This document shows positions 34,261 to 42,185 of a stretch of 64,000 bases of DNA, piece by piece. The DNA lies in assembly GCA_963667435.1 (NCBI GenBank), contig OY763414.1, positions 930,001 to 994,000 of the forward strand. Reading direction: 5' to 3'. The notes beneath the pieces are model-generated. The model ran no database searches and was not told the DNA's origin. It saw only the letters and a program-made list of their open reading frames with translations. The DNA is from Marispirochaeta sp963667435 (lineage in GTDB: Bacteria > Spirochaetota > Spirochaetia > JC444 > Marispirochaetaceae). The first letter of the stretch is position 1. Each line of letters begins with the position of its first letter. Both the position numbers and the translations under genes were made by a program.

Positions 34261-35142
34261 ATGTCAAGAAAACAAATTTACGGTCTGTTCTTAGTGGTTT
34301 GCCTTATCTTTGGAAGCACATTTCTGGCTATCAGCGTCGGCCTTGACAAGGGAGCATCGCCACTCTTTTTTGCTGCCCTTCGCTTTATATTGGCCGGGGG
34401 AATAATGATTGCTTTTCTGCTTTTTTCCGGAAGAACTTCGCTCAACAATCTGAAGGAGCTGTTGATTCGTTCAACAATTCTTTCACTTTTTCTAACCACT
34501 GGAACCTTCGGTTGTATGTTTATTGCACAAATACAGGTAGACTCGGGGTTTATGGCCAGACTTGATGGAGCCGGGCCGATTATTACTGCACTTTTATCCA
34601 TGATTTTTCTGGGAAAAAAACTGAACATCCGCCACGGCATAGCCTTTCTGATAGGCTCAACAGGTATTTTTCTTATAGCCGCACCGGCCTCTTCACGTTC
34701 CGAGTCATTCTTTCTGGTTATGGCGGTTTTCAGCGTTATTCTCTATGCTGTCGGAAATGTGCTGTATCCCCGGTTGTTTGACGGAAAAGAGGACACTGTT
34801 GCAGTAAGTGCGCTGCAGTCATTTGCCGGCGGAATACTCCTCTTTTTCGCCGCCCTTATATTTGAAGATATTAGTTTTTCATCTGAAGCAATTCCAGCTC
34901 TGCTGTATCTGATTTTCGGAGGGTCCATTATTGCCCATACGGCGACGCTTGTGCTTGTGAGGGAATCCGGCCCGGTATTTGCATCGGGATGGCTTTATGC
35001 TGCACCGGTGACGGCTACGGTGCTTGGTGCGCTTATTCTTGGAGAAGAGGTGGGAGCATCGGATACTCTGGGAATTTTGCTGGCATTGGGTGGGGTTTTT
35101 ATTCTTAACCGGGCGGAAATTTTTAAGTCGGAGAAAGTGTGA
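34261..35142 (+). CDS. EamA-family (DMT) transporter
   Basis: 293 aa with ten predicted helices in two EamA halves (IYGLFLVVCLIFGSTFLAIS in the first; LALGGVFILNRAEI at the end). Such proteins export amino acids or metabolites. ATG 34261 is chosen for its SD, GAGG, 6 bases upstream; TTG 34249 is in frame. Probably controlled by the divergent MocR regulator. Confidence 0.87.
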   Translation: MSRKQIYGLFLVVCLIFGSTFLAISVGLDKGASPLFFAALRFILAGGIMIAFLLFSGRTSLNNLKELLIRSTILSLFLTTGTFGCMFIAQIQVDSGFMARLDGAGPIITALLSMIFLGKKLNIRHGIAFLIGSTGIFLIAAPASSRSESFFLVMAVFSVILYAVGNVLYPRLFDGKEDTVAVSALQSFAGGILLFFAALIFEDISFSSEAIPALLYLIFGGSIIAHTATLVLVRESGPVFASGWLYAAPVTATVLGALILGEEVGASDTLGILLALGGVFILNRAEIFKSEKV

Positions 35143-35190
35143 TTTCGGGGTGGGACATACGAAAAATCTGGCGGAAATCCGACTCTTCGG

Positions 35191-35325
35191 TTACGCCCTG
35201 GAAGAACTGGTTAAATAGAGGATTTCTTCGCTGGCAGAAAGGTTGTATTTACTGGTACGCATATTATCCGCGTCGTACAGGTATTTCACCTGGGTATTAG
35301 TTGTTAACACCAGAGGCCAGCCCCG
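35191..35325 (-). pseudogene. RHS/YD-repeat protein fragment
   Basis: A short open stretch between stops reads TNTQVKYLYDADNMRTSKYN, then LSASEEILYL. The YLYDADxxRTSKY pattern resembles a YD repeat of RHS-type proteins. It has no start of its own and runs up to an IS21-type end, so it is probably the remnant of a gene destroyed by insertions. Identification rests on this short motif. Confidence 0.35.
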
Positions 35326-35342
35326 CTAATGGGGATCCTTTC

Positions 35343-35397
35343 TGTAATTGTCAACGCCGGAATGAAATTGCAGTTTTTCACCGGAGTTAAATTGCAG
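35343..35397. repeat. IS21-type terminal repeats (remnant end)
   Basis: Two similar 17-bp direct repeats, at 35357-35373 and 35381-35397, share CCGGA and AAATTGCAG (15 of 17 bases equal). They lie 24 bp apart just outside an istB fragment, as the multiple transposase-binding repeats of IS21 ends do. A TG at 35343 may be the element tip. Confidence 0.5.
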
Positions 35398-35414
35398 ACT
35401 TCCGGCATTTTTTT

Positions 35415-35705
35415 TTAGAAGCCAACGGCTCCAATTTTCATTCTGTCCTTCATGCGATACGAATCGCCTTTTAAGCTAACAACATGAGAATGATGTAGCA
35501 GCCTATCCAACGTGGCAGTGGCTACCGCATCATCAGCCATAATTCCCCCCCACTTTCCAAAGGTTTTGTTGGATGTGAGGATAATGGCCCCTTTCTCATA
35601 CCGGGTATTGATGAGCTGGAAAAACAAAGCAGCCTGATCTGAATTCAGGTTCTCGTAACCGACTTCGTCAATTAGCAGAACATGAGGTTTGGAAATGTCA
35701 ACTTC
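35415..35705 (-). pseudogene. IstB-like helper ATPase, C-terminal fragment
   Basis: The readable end of an IS21-family helper gene. HVLLIDEVGYENLNSDQAAL contains the Walker B/IstB signature, FFQLINTRYEKGAIILTSN follows, and LDRLLHHSHVVSLKGDSYR is the IstB tail. The N-terminal half with Walker A is absent: the frame runs into the end of the IS3-family element at 35708. It cannot be functional. Confidence 0.85.
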
Positions 35706-35733
35706 GGTGCAGTCCCTAATACCCTAATTATTT

Positions 35734-36567
35734 TTAAGCCACAGCTTCAATTACTGCAGCCTTCTCACTGTAAATGACAGGAGGCCAGCCTCCCTCGTTT
35801 ACCATACTGATGCGCTTACGATTATAGTAAACCATGACATAGCGCCATATTACAGTTTTTACCTGCTCTCTGGTCATTTTCCTTGTATTTATTCTATAAA
35901 GCTTTTCTTTTTTCAATGTAGCAAAGAAACTTTCCATCCTGGCATTATCGTAGCACTTCCCGACATCGCTCATACTTTGGACAGCGCGATAGTCTTCAAG
36001 TTTCTTTTTAAATTGAACACTTGTATATTGGCTCCCGGCATCGCTATGAATGAGCACACCGCTTCCGGGAGTCCTTTCTTTATATGCGTCAGCAATGGCT
36101 TCAATACATAATTCCTTTTTCATATGATTTCTCATTGCGATGCTGACGATTTCTCCTCCAAAACAGTCCAGGACTGGTGCGACATATAACTTTCCATCAG
36201 AGCACGGATCTTCGGTAATATCAGTCAGCCATTTCTCATTTGGCCGTGTTGCTATGAAGTTCCGCTTCAGTACGTTGGCAGGTCTCTGAGCCTTTTTATC
36301 GGCCTTAGTAAGCCCGTTTGGACTTCTGCGACTCTTATGAAGCAGATTCCCTTTCCGCATAGCTCTGATTACTGTAGATCTGGAAACAGTCTCTCCCTTT
36401 TGCTGTAATGCGATGAGAACCCTTTCTATTCCGTAGTTCTCATTATCAGGGTGCTCATCCAGAATTTCATGTATTTTGACCAGAAGAAGCTGCCAGGCTT
36501 TCGGTTTATGACAGGTACGTTTCCATTTGTAATAGCCCGTCTCGCTGACTTCCAATGCCTTGCACAT
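35734..36567 (-). CDS. IS3-family transposase OrfB (DDE integrase)
   Basis: 277 aa from its internal ATG; the frame is open further up to the end of orfA. Preceding HTH-21-like region NENYGIERVLIALQQKG, then rve integrase core. The DDE triad is visible in WLTDITED, VLIHSDAGSQYTS and NARMESFFATLKKE, with the usual spacing. It is normally made as an OrfAB fusion by -1 frameshifting at a U UUU UUC heptamer (minus strand, 36654-36660). Intact. Confidence 0.93.
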   Translation of the reverse strand: MCKALEVSETGYYKWKRTCHKPKAWQLLLVKIHEILDEHPDNENYGIERVLIALQQKGETVSRSTVIRAMRKGNLLHKSRRSPNGLTKADKKAQRPANVLKRNFIATRPNEKWLTDITEDPCSDGKLYVAPVLDCFGGEIVSIAMRNHMKKELCIEAIADAYKERTPGSGVLIHSDAGSQYTSVQFKKKLEDYRAVQSMSDVGKCYDNARMESFFATLKKEKLYRINTRKMTREQVKTVIWRYVMVYYNRKRISMVNEGGWPPVIYSEKAAVIEAVA

Positions 36568-36632
36568 CTTTATAACCGGAAAACTCTTCAGCTTCTGGTG
36601 TTTGTTGATATATGCAAAGATTGCTTTTGCGC

Positions 36633-36908
36633 TTACTTCTTCCGGTCTTTTGCGAAAAAACCGAGTGCATCCTTCAGGATCTCATTAGCCTCTTTAAGCT
36701 CAAGATTTTCTTTAATCAACTGCTTTTCCCGCTCTGACAATGGAGATATGTCAGGGGCTGCAGGAGCTTTATTCTCCTTTTTTCGCTTCTTTCGCCAACC
36801 GGACAATGTTCCATAATTTATTCCAAGCTGTTCTGATGCTTTTTTCAGTCCAATATCATCAGATAGCTTTAACGCCTGTTCTTTGAACTCTTTACTGTAC
36901 TGTGTCAT
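36633..36908 (-). CDS. IS3-family transposase OrfA (HTH)
   Basis: 91 aa. MTQYSKEFKEQALKLSDDIG and KASEQLGINYGTLSGWRKKR form the HTH_Tnp_1 domain. A leucine-zipper helix follows (REKQLIKENLELKEANEIL). Close to its end, the codons GGT TTT TTC contain the slippery T TTT TTC that moves ribosomes into the orfB frame. Intact. Confidence 0.93.
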   Translation of the reverse strand: MTQYSKEFKEQALKLSDDIGLKKASEQLGINYGTLSGWRKKRKKENKAPAAPDISPLSEREKQLIKENLELKEANEILKDALGFFAKDRKK

Positions 36909-36951
36909 ATTAAATACCCCTCTTATTTTCGGGTATTTTCAGACTGCACTT

Positions 36952-37581
36952 TTATGATAATCCTTCAGTTTTGTAGTAAGCGGAAGCATCACTGTAGGCA
37001 CCATCTTCTATGCTTTTGTCTCCGAATTTCCGATATTCGGAAGCAATAGCCTCCCGGGGAATGCCGTCTCCGGAAAAACCGGTCATCCCAAGCTGACTAA
37101 ACCGATCTTCCCATCGCGTTTCAGAAGTCTCAAGCTGCCGTTTCAGATGTTGAAAATGCTCTTCACCGCTCTGAACAAGTCCGGACAGCACGGTATCAGT
37201 TTCTTCAAATCTCGACTTTTCCCGCTCTTCACCTATCTGCAATCTATGCTCAATATGTCCAAAACGTCTTTCGGTTGCCTCATTAATCCTTTTGAAAAGC
37301 AATTCCTGATCTATCCTTGAAAAATTATTGTCATCAGCCGTCCGGTTGGCAGTAAGCAACGATTTCCGGTATTCATCCAACAGACGTTGTTGTTCATCAA
37401 GAATATCCTGCTGGCCAGATAGAAAATCATTCTGACTATCAATTACAGCTTGTAAATCTGTCGAGAGGTGTTTAATCCGCAGCAGAAATATACCTGTCAC
37501 AGTAACGGAACAAAAGAAGAACAACCCCGAAAAAATGATAAGCAAAGAATAAATTTTGATAGAGGAAGAATTATTATTCAT
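36952..37581 (-). CDS. Hypothetical membrane-anchored coiled-coil protein, perhaps 3'-truncated
   Basis: 209 aa. One transmembrane helix (IYSLLIIFSGLFFFCSVTVT, residues 10-30), then a long coiled coil (STDLQAVIDSQNDFLSGQQD, RRFGHIEHRLQIGEEREKS). The C-terminal FGDKSIEDGAYSDASAYYK looks like the first half of a TPR helix pair, and the stop comes just 3 bp beyond the IS3 end. The gene may once have continued into a TPR domain. No family recognised. Confidence 0.55.
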   Translation of the reverse strand: MNNNSSSIKIYSLLIIFSGLFFFCSVTVTGIFLLRIKHLSTDLQAVIDSQNDFLSGQQDILDEQQRLLDEYRKSLLTANRTADDNNFSRIDQELLFKRINEATERRFGHIEHRLQIGEEREKSRFEETDTVLSGLVQSGEEHFQHLKRQLETSETRWEDRFSQLGMTGFSGDGIPREAIASEYRKFGDKSIEDGAYSDASAYYKTEGLS

Positions 37582-37978
37582 TTTCTACTTGTAAATAATC
37601 AACTAATTTACTATGGAGACGATTGTATCTGTGCCGTAACTGACTGTCAATGCAATGCCTGAATAGATTTGGTATTGCATAATTGGTCGGGATATTCCCG
37701 GCGATCCTAGTGTTAGAGTCTGGGGCATTGGAATCCAAAGAGCAACATAACATCAACAAGTAATATCTTCTCACAGGACTCTGCACAGCATACGAAACAT
37801 TCAGAAGGTATACTATAGAGGGCACTCCCGTTCAATTCATCACTCTCCAGATAGGGACCTGTCTTCGATAGTACAATAGAATCTTCCATTTGGTTTGTGC
37901 GAAACCGAACATAGTGCTCCATCGAAAAGTGCATTATAATGAATAACTGAATAATGCCAATGATAAAAGTAGGTAGCC
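37582..37978. other. Intergenic region upstream of the WYL regulator
   Basis: 397 bp without a convincing gene; short open frames here have no recognisable domain or SD. A perfect -10 TATAAT at 37935-37940 lies 39 bases before the WYL gene start, with no good -35 17 bp upstream. The stretch may be what is left of the 5' side of the coiled-coil gene locus. Confidence 0.5.
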
Positions 37979-38977
37979 ATGGCAAAATCGGAACGACTCA
38001 GTCAGATCGAACAAATTCTCCTGGATCACCCTGAAGGTATGAGACGGATAGAACTGGCAAAACGTCTAGGAGTAAATAAATCCACCATAAGCCGGGATAT
38101 TGACTCACTATCTACCACCCTGCCCCTGACGGAAAATGATAAAAACCGCATAATATTGAACAAAAGCGGCTACCTGCATACCGTGCGCCTAACCATGCAT
38201 GAACTGGAAGCCCTTCACCTTTCTGCACGACTCTTTTGCAAAGTGATGCGCTTCCCTTTCCCCCATGCATCCGCGGCATTACGTAAACTCGCCGAGGCCC
38301 AGGGCCGGGTAAGTCCTGCCCTGGCAGACAGAATCCGGGATACGGCAGAAGAGCTTGATAGTTTCACATCTGTCAATTCCATTAACTATTCCAATTACAG
38401 AAAAACAATAGAACAGCTGGGACTGGCAATATCGGAAAAACGCAGTGTTCGTTTACGTCACTACTCCCGCAGCAAAGAGAAAATACAGGAATTCCGCCTG
38501 TTGCCGGTTACGCTGGAACCACATCCTGAAGGAAAAGCAGTCCATCTTGTCGGTTGGGACAGGAATGGTGAAAAGCCCTTCTTCAGGACACTTAAAACCG
38601 AACGAATTGAATCGGTTGTTATAGAGAATCCGGCTCCTGCAGATTTTGATGCTATTCCCCTGGATGCAATAGCACACCTGTTCAAGGACGCATGGAGTAT
38701 ATGGCGATCGGATTCTGAGCCGGAATCAGTAAAACTACTATTCTCCCCAGAGGTTGCAGACCGGGTAATAGAAACACAGTGGCATGCAAACCAGATTACC
38801 GCCCCGCAGGAAGATGGAAGTTTACTTTTTTCTATCACTGTGTCAGAACCGAAAGAGATGTACCCATGGATCCGCGGCTGGGGACCTGCCGTTGAGGTGC
38901 TGGAACCGGAGTGGCTGAGAAAGCAGCACAGGGAGGATTTTATACGGGGGATGGGAGTGTACGAGACGGATAAGTAG
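37979..38977 (+). CDS. WYL-domain transcriptional regulator next to CRISPR-Cas
   Basis: 332 aa. The N-terminal DeoR/HTH_11-type winged helix (MRRIELAKRLGVNKSTISRD, residues 20-39) is followed by a central helical part and a WYL domain (LGLAISEKRSVRLRHYSRSK, FRLLPVTLEPHPEGKAVHLV, FFRTLKTERIESV). WYL proteins bind nucleic acids or nucleotides and often control CRISPR-Cas or defence loci. It is the first gene of the cas side, on the same strand, about 0.3 kb upstream of cas3. SD AGGT lies 6 bases before ATG 37979. Confidence 0.87.
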   Translation: MAKSERLSQIEQILLDHPEGMRRIELAKRLGVNKSTISRDIDSLSTTLPLTENDKNRIILNKSGYLHTVRLTMHELEALHLSARLFCKVMRFPFPHASAALRKLAEAQGRVSPALADRIRDTAEELDSFTSVNSINYSNYRKTIEQLGLAISEKRSVRLRHYSRSKEKIQEFRLLPVTLEPHPEGKAVHLVGWDRNGEKPFFRTLKTERIESVVIENPAPADFDAIPLDAIAHLFKDAWSIWRSDSEPESVKLLFSPEVADRVIETQWHANQITAPQEDGSLLFSITVSEPKEMYPWIRGWGPAVEVLEPEWLRKQHREDFIRGMGVYETDK

Positions 38978-39003
38978 GTGGAACGACAAGTAATGCAGGA
39001 GAA

Positions 39004-39294
39004 TTGGATATTTTTAGTTTTTTTCGGGAAAAGCTGTGTCGGGTTGCTGAAATTGCAACGGGAGGGAGGGATAATAAGGCAATAATGGAAGCTATAAAAT
39101 CTTATGTAAGAAAAAATGATGAAGGACAAAAACGGAGTTTTTTAAATCTCCGACTGATTTTGAAACTGAGGAATACTTTTAAGTTTCTGAAAATCCGGGA
39201 AAGGGTCCACAATCCTAATTCTAAACCCGTGGAATTCGCCGGATTTAGAATGCAGGCCGGATTAAATAACTACAAAATCAGTGTGAAGAAATGA
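39004..39294 (+). CDS. Short KilA-N-like fragment upstream of cas3
   Basis: Up to 96 aa from TTG 39004, or 69 aa from ATG 39085. LRNTFKFLKIRERVHNP and KPVEFAGFRMQAGLN match the conserved centre of KilA-N domains in phage antirepressor-like proteins (RNT..FL..I...NP..KPVEF.GFR.QAGLN). It stops shortly after, far short of a full KilA-N protein. Its TGA overlaps the cas3 ATG by 4 bp, so it could couple translation into cas3. Whether a protein is made is unknown; a decayed gene is most likely. Confidence 0.5.
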   Translation: MDIFSFFREKLCRVAEIATGGRDNKAIMEAIKSYVRKNDEGQKRSFLNLRLILKLRNTFKFLKIRERVHNPNSKPVEFAGFRMQAGLNNYKISVKK

Positions 39295-41513
39295 AGAGAA
39301 TATTATTAGCGCACGTAAAAGAAGAAAATAAAAAATGGCAAATTCATTCTCTTCAGGAACATCTCGAAGGAGTCGCTGAATTATCCGTTAAATTTGCAGA
39401 TCGGTTTGGTCTTGAAAAACTTGCTTCTATCCAGGGACTAACCCATGATGCAGGAAAGGCCAGTGATGATTTTCAGCAGAAAATCGCCGGAAAAAGCGGA
39501 TATGATCCGGATGCCCATGTAAGCGCCGCCGTCGATCACTCTACTGCCGGGGCACAGTTCGTCGTTGAAAAATATGGCGAAGGAGCAAAACCACTTGCTT
39601 ATTCGATTATGGGGCATCATGGCGGACTTCCGAACGGATATGATGAAAATGATTCCTGTCTGAAAAAACGTCTCGGTAAGGAGGTCGCTGAATATAAAAC
39701 TAATTTACCTAATGTAAACCTTCCGGATTCTATTTTGCCCTCTGATTACCTGCCTAAAAAGAGCCAAAAATCGCCGGAAGCCCATTTTTTAATCCGAATG
39801 TTGTACTCGGCTCTTACAGATGCGGACTTTCTTGATACGGAACGGTTTATGTCGCCGGAAAAGGAAAGTTTAAGAAATGACGACACTGTAAGCTTCCTTC
39901 AATTGAAAGAACTACTTGATAAGGATTTATTAGAGTATACAGACCGGAGCGGAATAAACGGAATCCGGGCGGAGATCCTTAACTGGTGCAGAAAAACGGC
40001 AAATCTTTCTCAGGGAATTTATTCTTTGACAGTCCCCACGGGCGGAGGAAAAACAAAATCTTCAGTATCCTTTGCTATCGAACATTGTATCAAGCACAAC
40101 CTTAGACGTATTATCTATGTAATTCCCTATACCAGCATTATCAGTCAGAATGCCGGAGTTTTCCGCGAGATATTCGGAGAAAATAATGTACTGGAACATC
40201 ACAGTAATCTTGAGCCGAAATATGAGAATGCCCGGAACCGACTGTTGTGTGAGAACTGGGCTGCGCCCATTGTCGTTACGACCAATATCCAATTTTTCGA
40301 ATCTTTTTACAGCAATAGAAGTTCTTCCTGCCGCAAGCTCCATAATGTAGCTGACAGCGTAATAATATTTGATGAAGCCCAGATGCTCCCTACTGAGTTT
40401 TTAAAACCATGCATGGAAATAATAAACGAACTGGTGGATAACTACGGCTGTACAGCCGTTCTCTGTACCGCAACACAGCCGACACTGAATAAAGAACGAT
40501 TTCTAAAGGACTCTGTATTGAGAAATGTTACAGAAATCATTCCTGAACCTGAAGCGCTTTATCAAAGCTTAAAGCGCGTGGAAGTAGAGTACCTTAACGA
40601 ACCATTATCGAATGAGGATATAAGCACCAGAGTTTTTCCGTTACGGCAGGTATTGATAATAGTCAATACCAGAAAGGATGCAAGAGAAATATTTCAGTTT
40701 CTGCTACAGAATCATCAGGATAACGGGTCTATCTTTCATTTATCGACCTTTATGTGTCCGAAGCATCGGGAGCAGACACTGAAAATTATCCGGAAAAGAT
40801 TATCACAAAATATTCCGTGCAAGGTCGTAAGTACCCAGTTGATTGAAGCAGGCGTCGATATCGATTTCCCCGTGGTCTATAGGGCTGTTGCCGGTCTCGA
40901 TTCAATTGCCCAAGCGGCGGGCCGTTGTAATAGGGAAGGGAAACTTGAATACGGTAAAGTACTTGTTTTTAAAGGTGAAAATCCGCCGCCTCCCGGCCAT
41001 CTGAGGCAGAGTGCTGAATCGGGTGAAAAAACCTTGCAATCTTTTCAGAACGATCCCTTGTGCCTTGATGCTATAACATCCTATTTTGATGATTTTTTCT
41101 GGAAGAGAGCCGGCATCCATGGAATGGACAAGAAAAATATAGTTGATCGTCTTAATGTGCATCCAAATGAAATTGACAAGATTCCATTCAAAGATGTGGC
41201 AAAGGATTTTTCAATAATCAATCAGCCCACAAAAGCAATTATAATTCCATTTGAACATGAAGGCGAATTATTGGTTGATAAATTGCAGGATAAAGATTAC
41301 TTCCCCAACAGAGATGACTTCAAAAAGGCCCAGCGACTGTCGGTTCAGATTATGGATAAGGTGCTTGATTTGCTTGTCGGAGCAGGGGCTGTAGCCGACG
41401 CCAAGGGGGACGGGCAGTTTTACATTCTATCGAACACAGATATTTACAGCAGATATACAGGATTATCCACGGATGATCCGCAATTTATAGAAAGTGAAAA
41501 ACTTGTTTTTTAA
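39291..41513 (+). CDS. cas3: Type I-C CRISPR helicase-nuclease Cas3
   Basis: 740 aa. N-terminal HD nuclease: HSLQEHLEGVAELS, then LTHDAGKASDDFQ (HD pair) and IMGHHGGLPN. The superfamily 2 helicase follows: Walker A VPTGGGKTKSSV, IIFDEAQMLP (DEAQ variant), LCTATQPTL and QAAGRCNREGK. Cas3 is recruited by Cascade to unwind and degrade target DNA. Helicase and HD motifs all look intact. It heads a co-directional cas operon with short gaps. Confidence 0.95.
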   Translation: MKRILLAHVKEENKKWQIHSLQEHLEGVAELSVKFADRFGLEKLASIQGLTHDAGKASDDFQQKIAGKSGYDPDAHVSAAVDHSTAGAQFVVEKYGEGAKPLAYSIMGHHGGLPNGYDENDSCLKKRLGKEVAEYKTNLPNVNLPDSILPSDYLPKKSQKSPEAHFLIRMLYSALTDADFLDTERFMSPEKESLRNDDTVSFLQLKELLDKDLLEYTDRSGINGIRAEILNWCRKTANLSQGIYSLTVPTGGGKTKSSVSFAIEHCIKHNLRRIIYVIPYTSIISQNAGVFREIFGENNVLEHHSNLEPKYENARNRLLCENWAAPIVVTTNIQFFESFYSNRSSSCRKLHNVADSVIIFDEAQMLPTEFLKPCMEIINELVDNYGCTAVLCTATQPTLNKERFLKDSVLRNVTEIIPEPEALYQSLKRVEVEYLNEPLSNEDISTRVFPLRQVLIIVNTRKDAREIFQFLLQNHQDNGSIFHLSTFMCPKHREQTLKIIRKRLSQNIPCKVVSTQLIEAGVDIDFPVVYRAVAGLDSIAQAAGRCNREGKLEYGKVLVFKGENPPPPGHLRQSAESGEKTLQSFQNDPLCLDAITSYFDDFFWKRAGIHGMDKKNIVDRLNVHPNEIDKIPFKDVAKDFSIINQPTKAIIIPFEHEGELLVDKLQDKDYFPNRDDFKKAQRLSVQIMDKVLDLLVGAGAVADAKGDGQFYILSNTDIYSRYTGLSTDDPQFIESEKLVF

Positions 41514-41522
41514 GGAGGAGTA

Positions 41523-42185
41523 ATGAGTTATGGAATAAAATTGCTGGTCCGGGGAGACTATGCCCTCTTTACCAGACCGGAACTCAAGGTAGAACGAGTC
41601 AGCTACGATGTAATGACTCCGTCGGCGGCACGGGCGATAGTTGAAGCCATTTACTGGAAACCTGCAATACGCTGGATTATTGACTCCATCCTGGTTCTGA
41701 ATCCGGTAAAATTTGACAATTTAAGAAGGAATGAAGTCAAATATAAGATTCCTGCAAAAAAAATAACATCAGCAATGGAATCTAATACCCCACTGTATCT
41801 CTATTCCGATGATTCAGATGTTCGTCAGCAACGTGCGGCCACGATTCTCCGGGATGTTGCTTATATTATCGAAGCCCATTTTGACTATGTTCCCGGTATG
41901 GGAGATGAGAACGACGGGAAACATCTGGAAACATTTAATCGAAGACTGGAAAACGGACAGTGTTTTGCCCAGCCCTACCTCGGGACAAGGGAATTCAGCT
42001 GCAGCTTTGAACCGGTAAAAGATGAATACACATCACAGCTTAAGGGCGAATGGGATCTCGGGATTATGTTGTTTGATCTTGATTTCAGCGACCGAAAGAA
42101 CCCGCAACCGCTCTTTTTCAGAGCGAAAATGAGCGACGGTTTGATGATAGTTCCTCACCCCGATTCCGAGGAGGTTCTGCGATGA
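41523..42185 (+). CDS. cas5c: Type I-C Cas5 (Cas5c/Cas5d), crRNA-processing
   Basis: 220 aa, normal Cas5c length. It begins YGIKLLVRGDYALFTRPELK, and MTPSAARAIVEAIYWKPAIRW is a strong Cas5c signature. In type I-C there is no Cas6, and Cas5c cuts the repeat to release crRNAs with an 11-nt 5' handle. The SD AAGGAGG lies 5 bases before ATG, and its stop overlaps cas8c by 4 bp. Confidence 0.94.
   Translation: MSYGIKLLVRGDYALFTRPELKVERVSYDVMTPSAARAIVEAIYWKPAIRWIIDSILVLNPVKFDNLRRNEVKYKIPAKKITSAMESNTPLYLYSDDSDVRQQRAATILRDVAYIIEAHFDYVPGMGDENDGKHLETFNRRLENGQCFAQPYLGTREFSCSFEPVKDEYTSQLKGEWDLGIMLFDLDFSDRKNPQPLFFRAKMSDGLMIVPHPDSEEVLR

Larger units (their letters stand above)
35708..36948 (-). mobile_element. 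IS3-family insertion sequence (complete)
   Basis: About 1.24 kb, bounded by imperfect inverted repeats that begin TGCAGTC and share ATACCC about 10 bases in (35708 onward; 36948 inward). It holds orfA and orfB in overlapping frames with a -1 slippery site. It sits inside istB, but no target duplication is seen, and the other half of istB is not found on the far side, so an adjacent deletion or recombination followed insertion. Confidence 0.85.

Noticed and set aside
35700..36955. Target-site duplication around the IS3 element
   Set aside because: Flanks ACTTCGG and CTTTTAT share no direct repeat under any plausible end choice.
37574..37985. Two minus-strand frames of 83 and 90 codons upstream of the WYL gene
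   Set aside because: No recognisable domain, poor composition, and one overlaps the WYL promoter.
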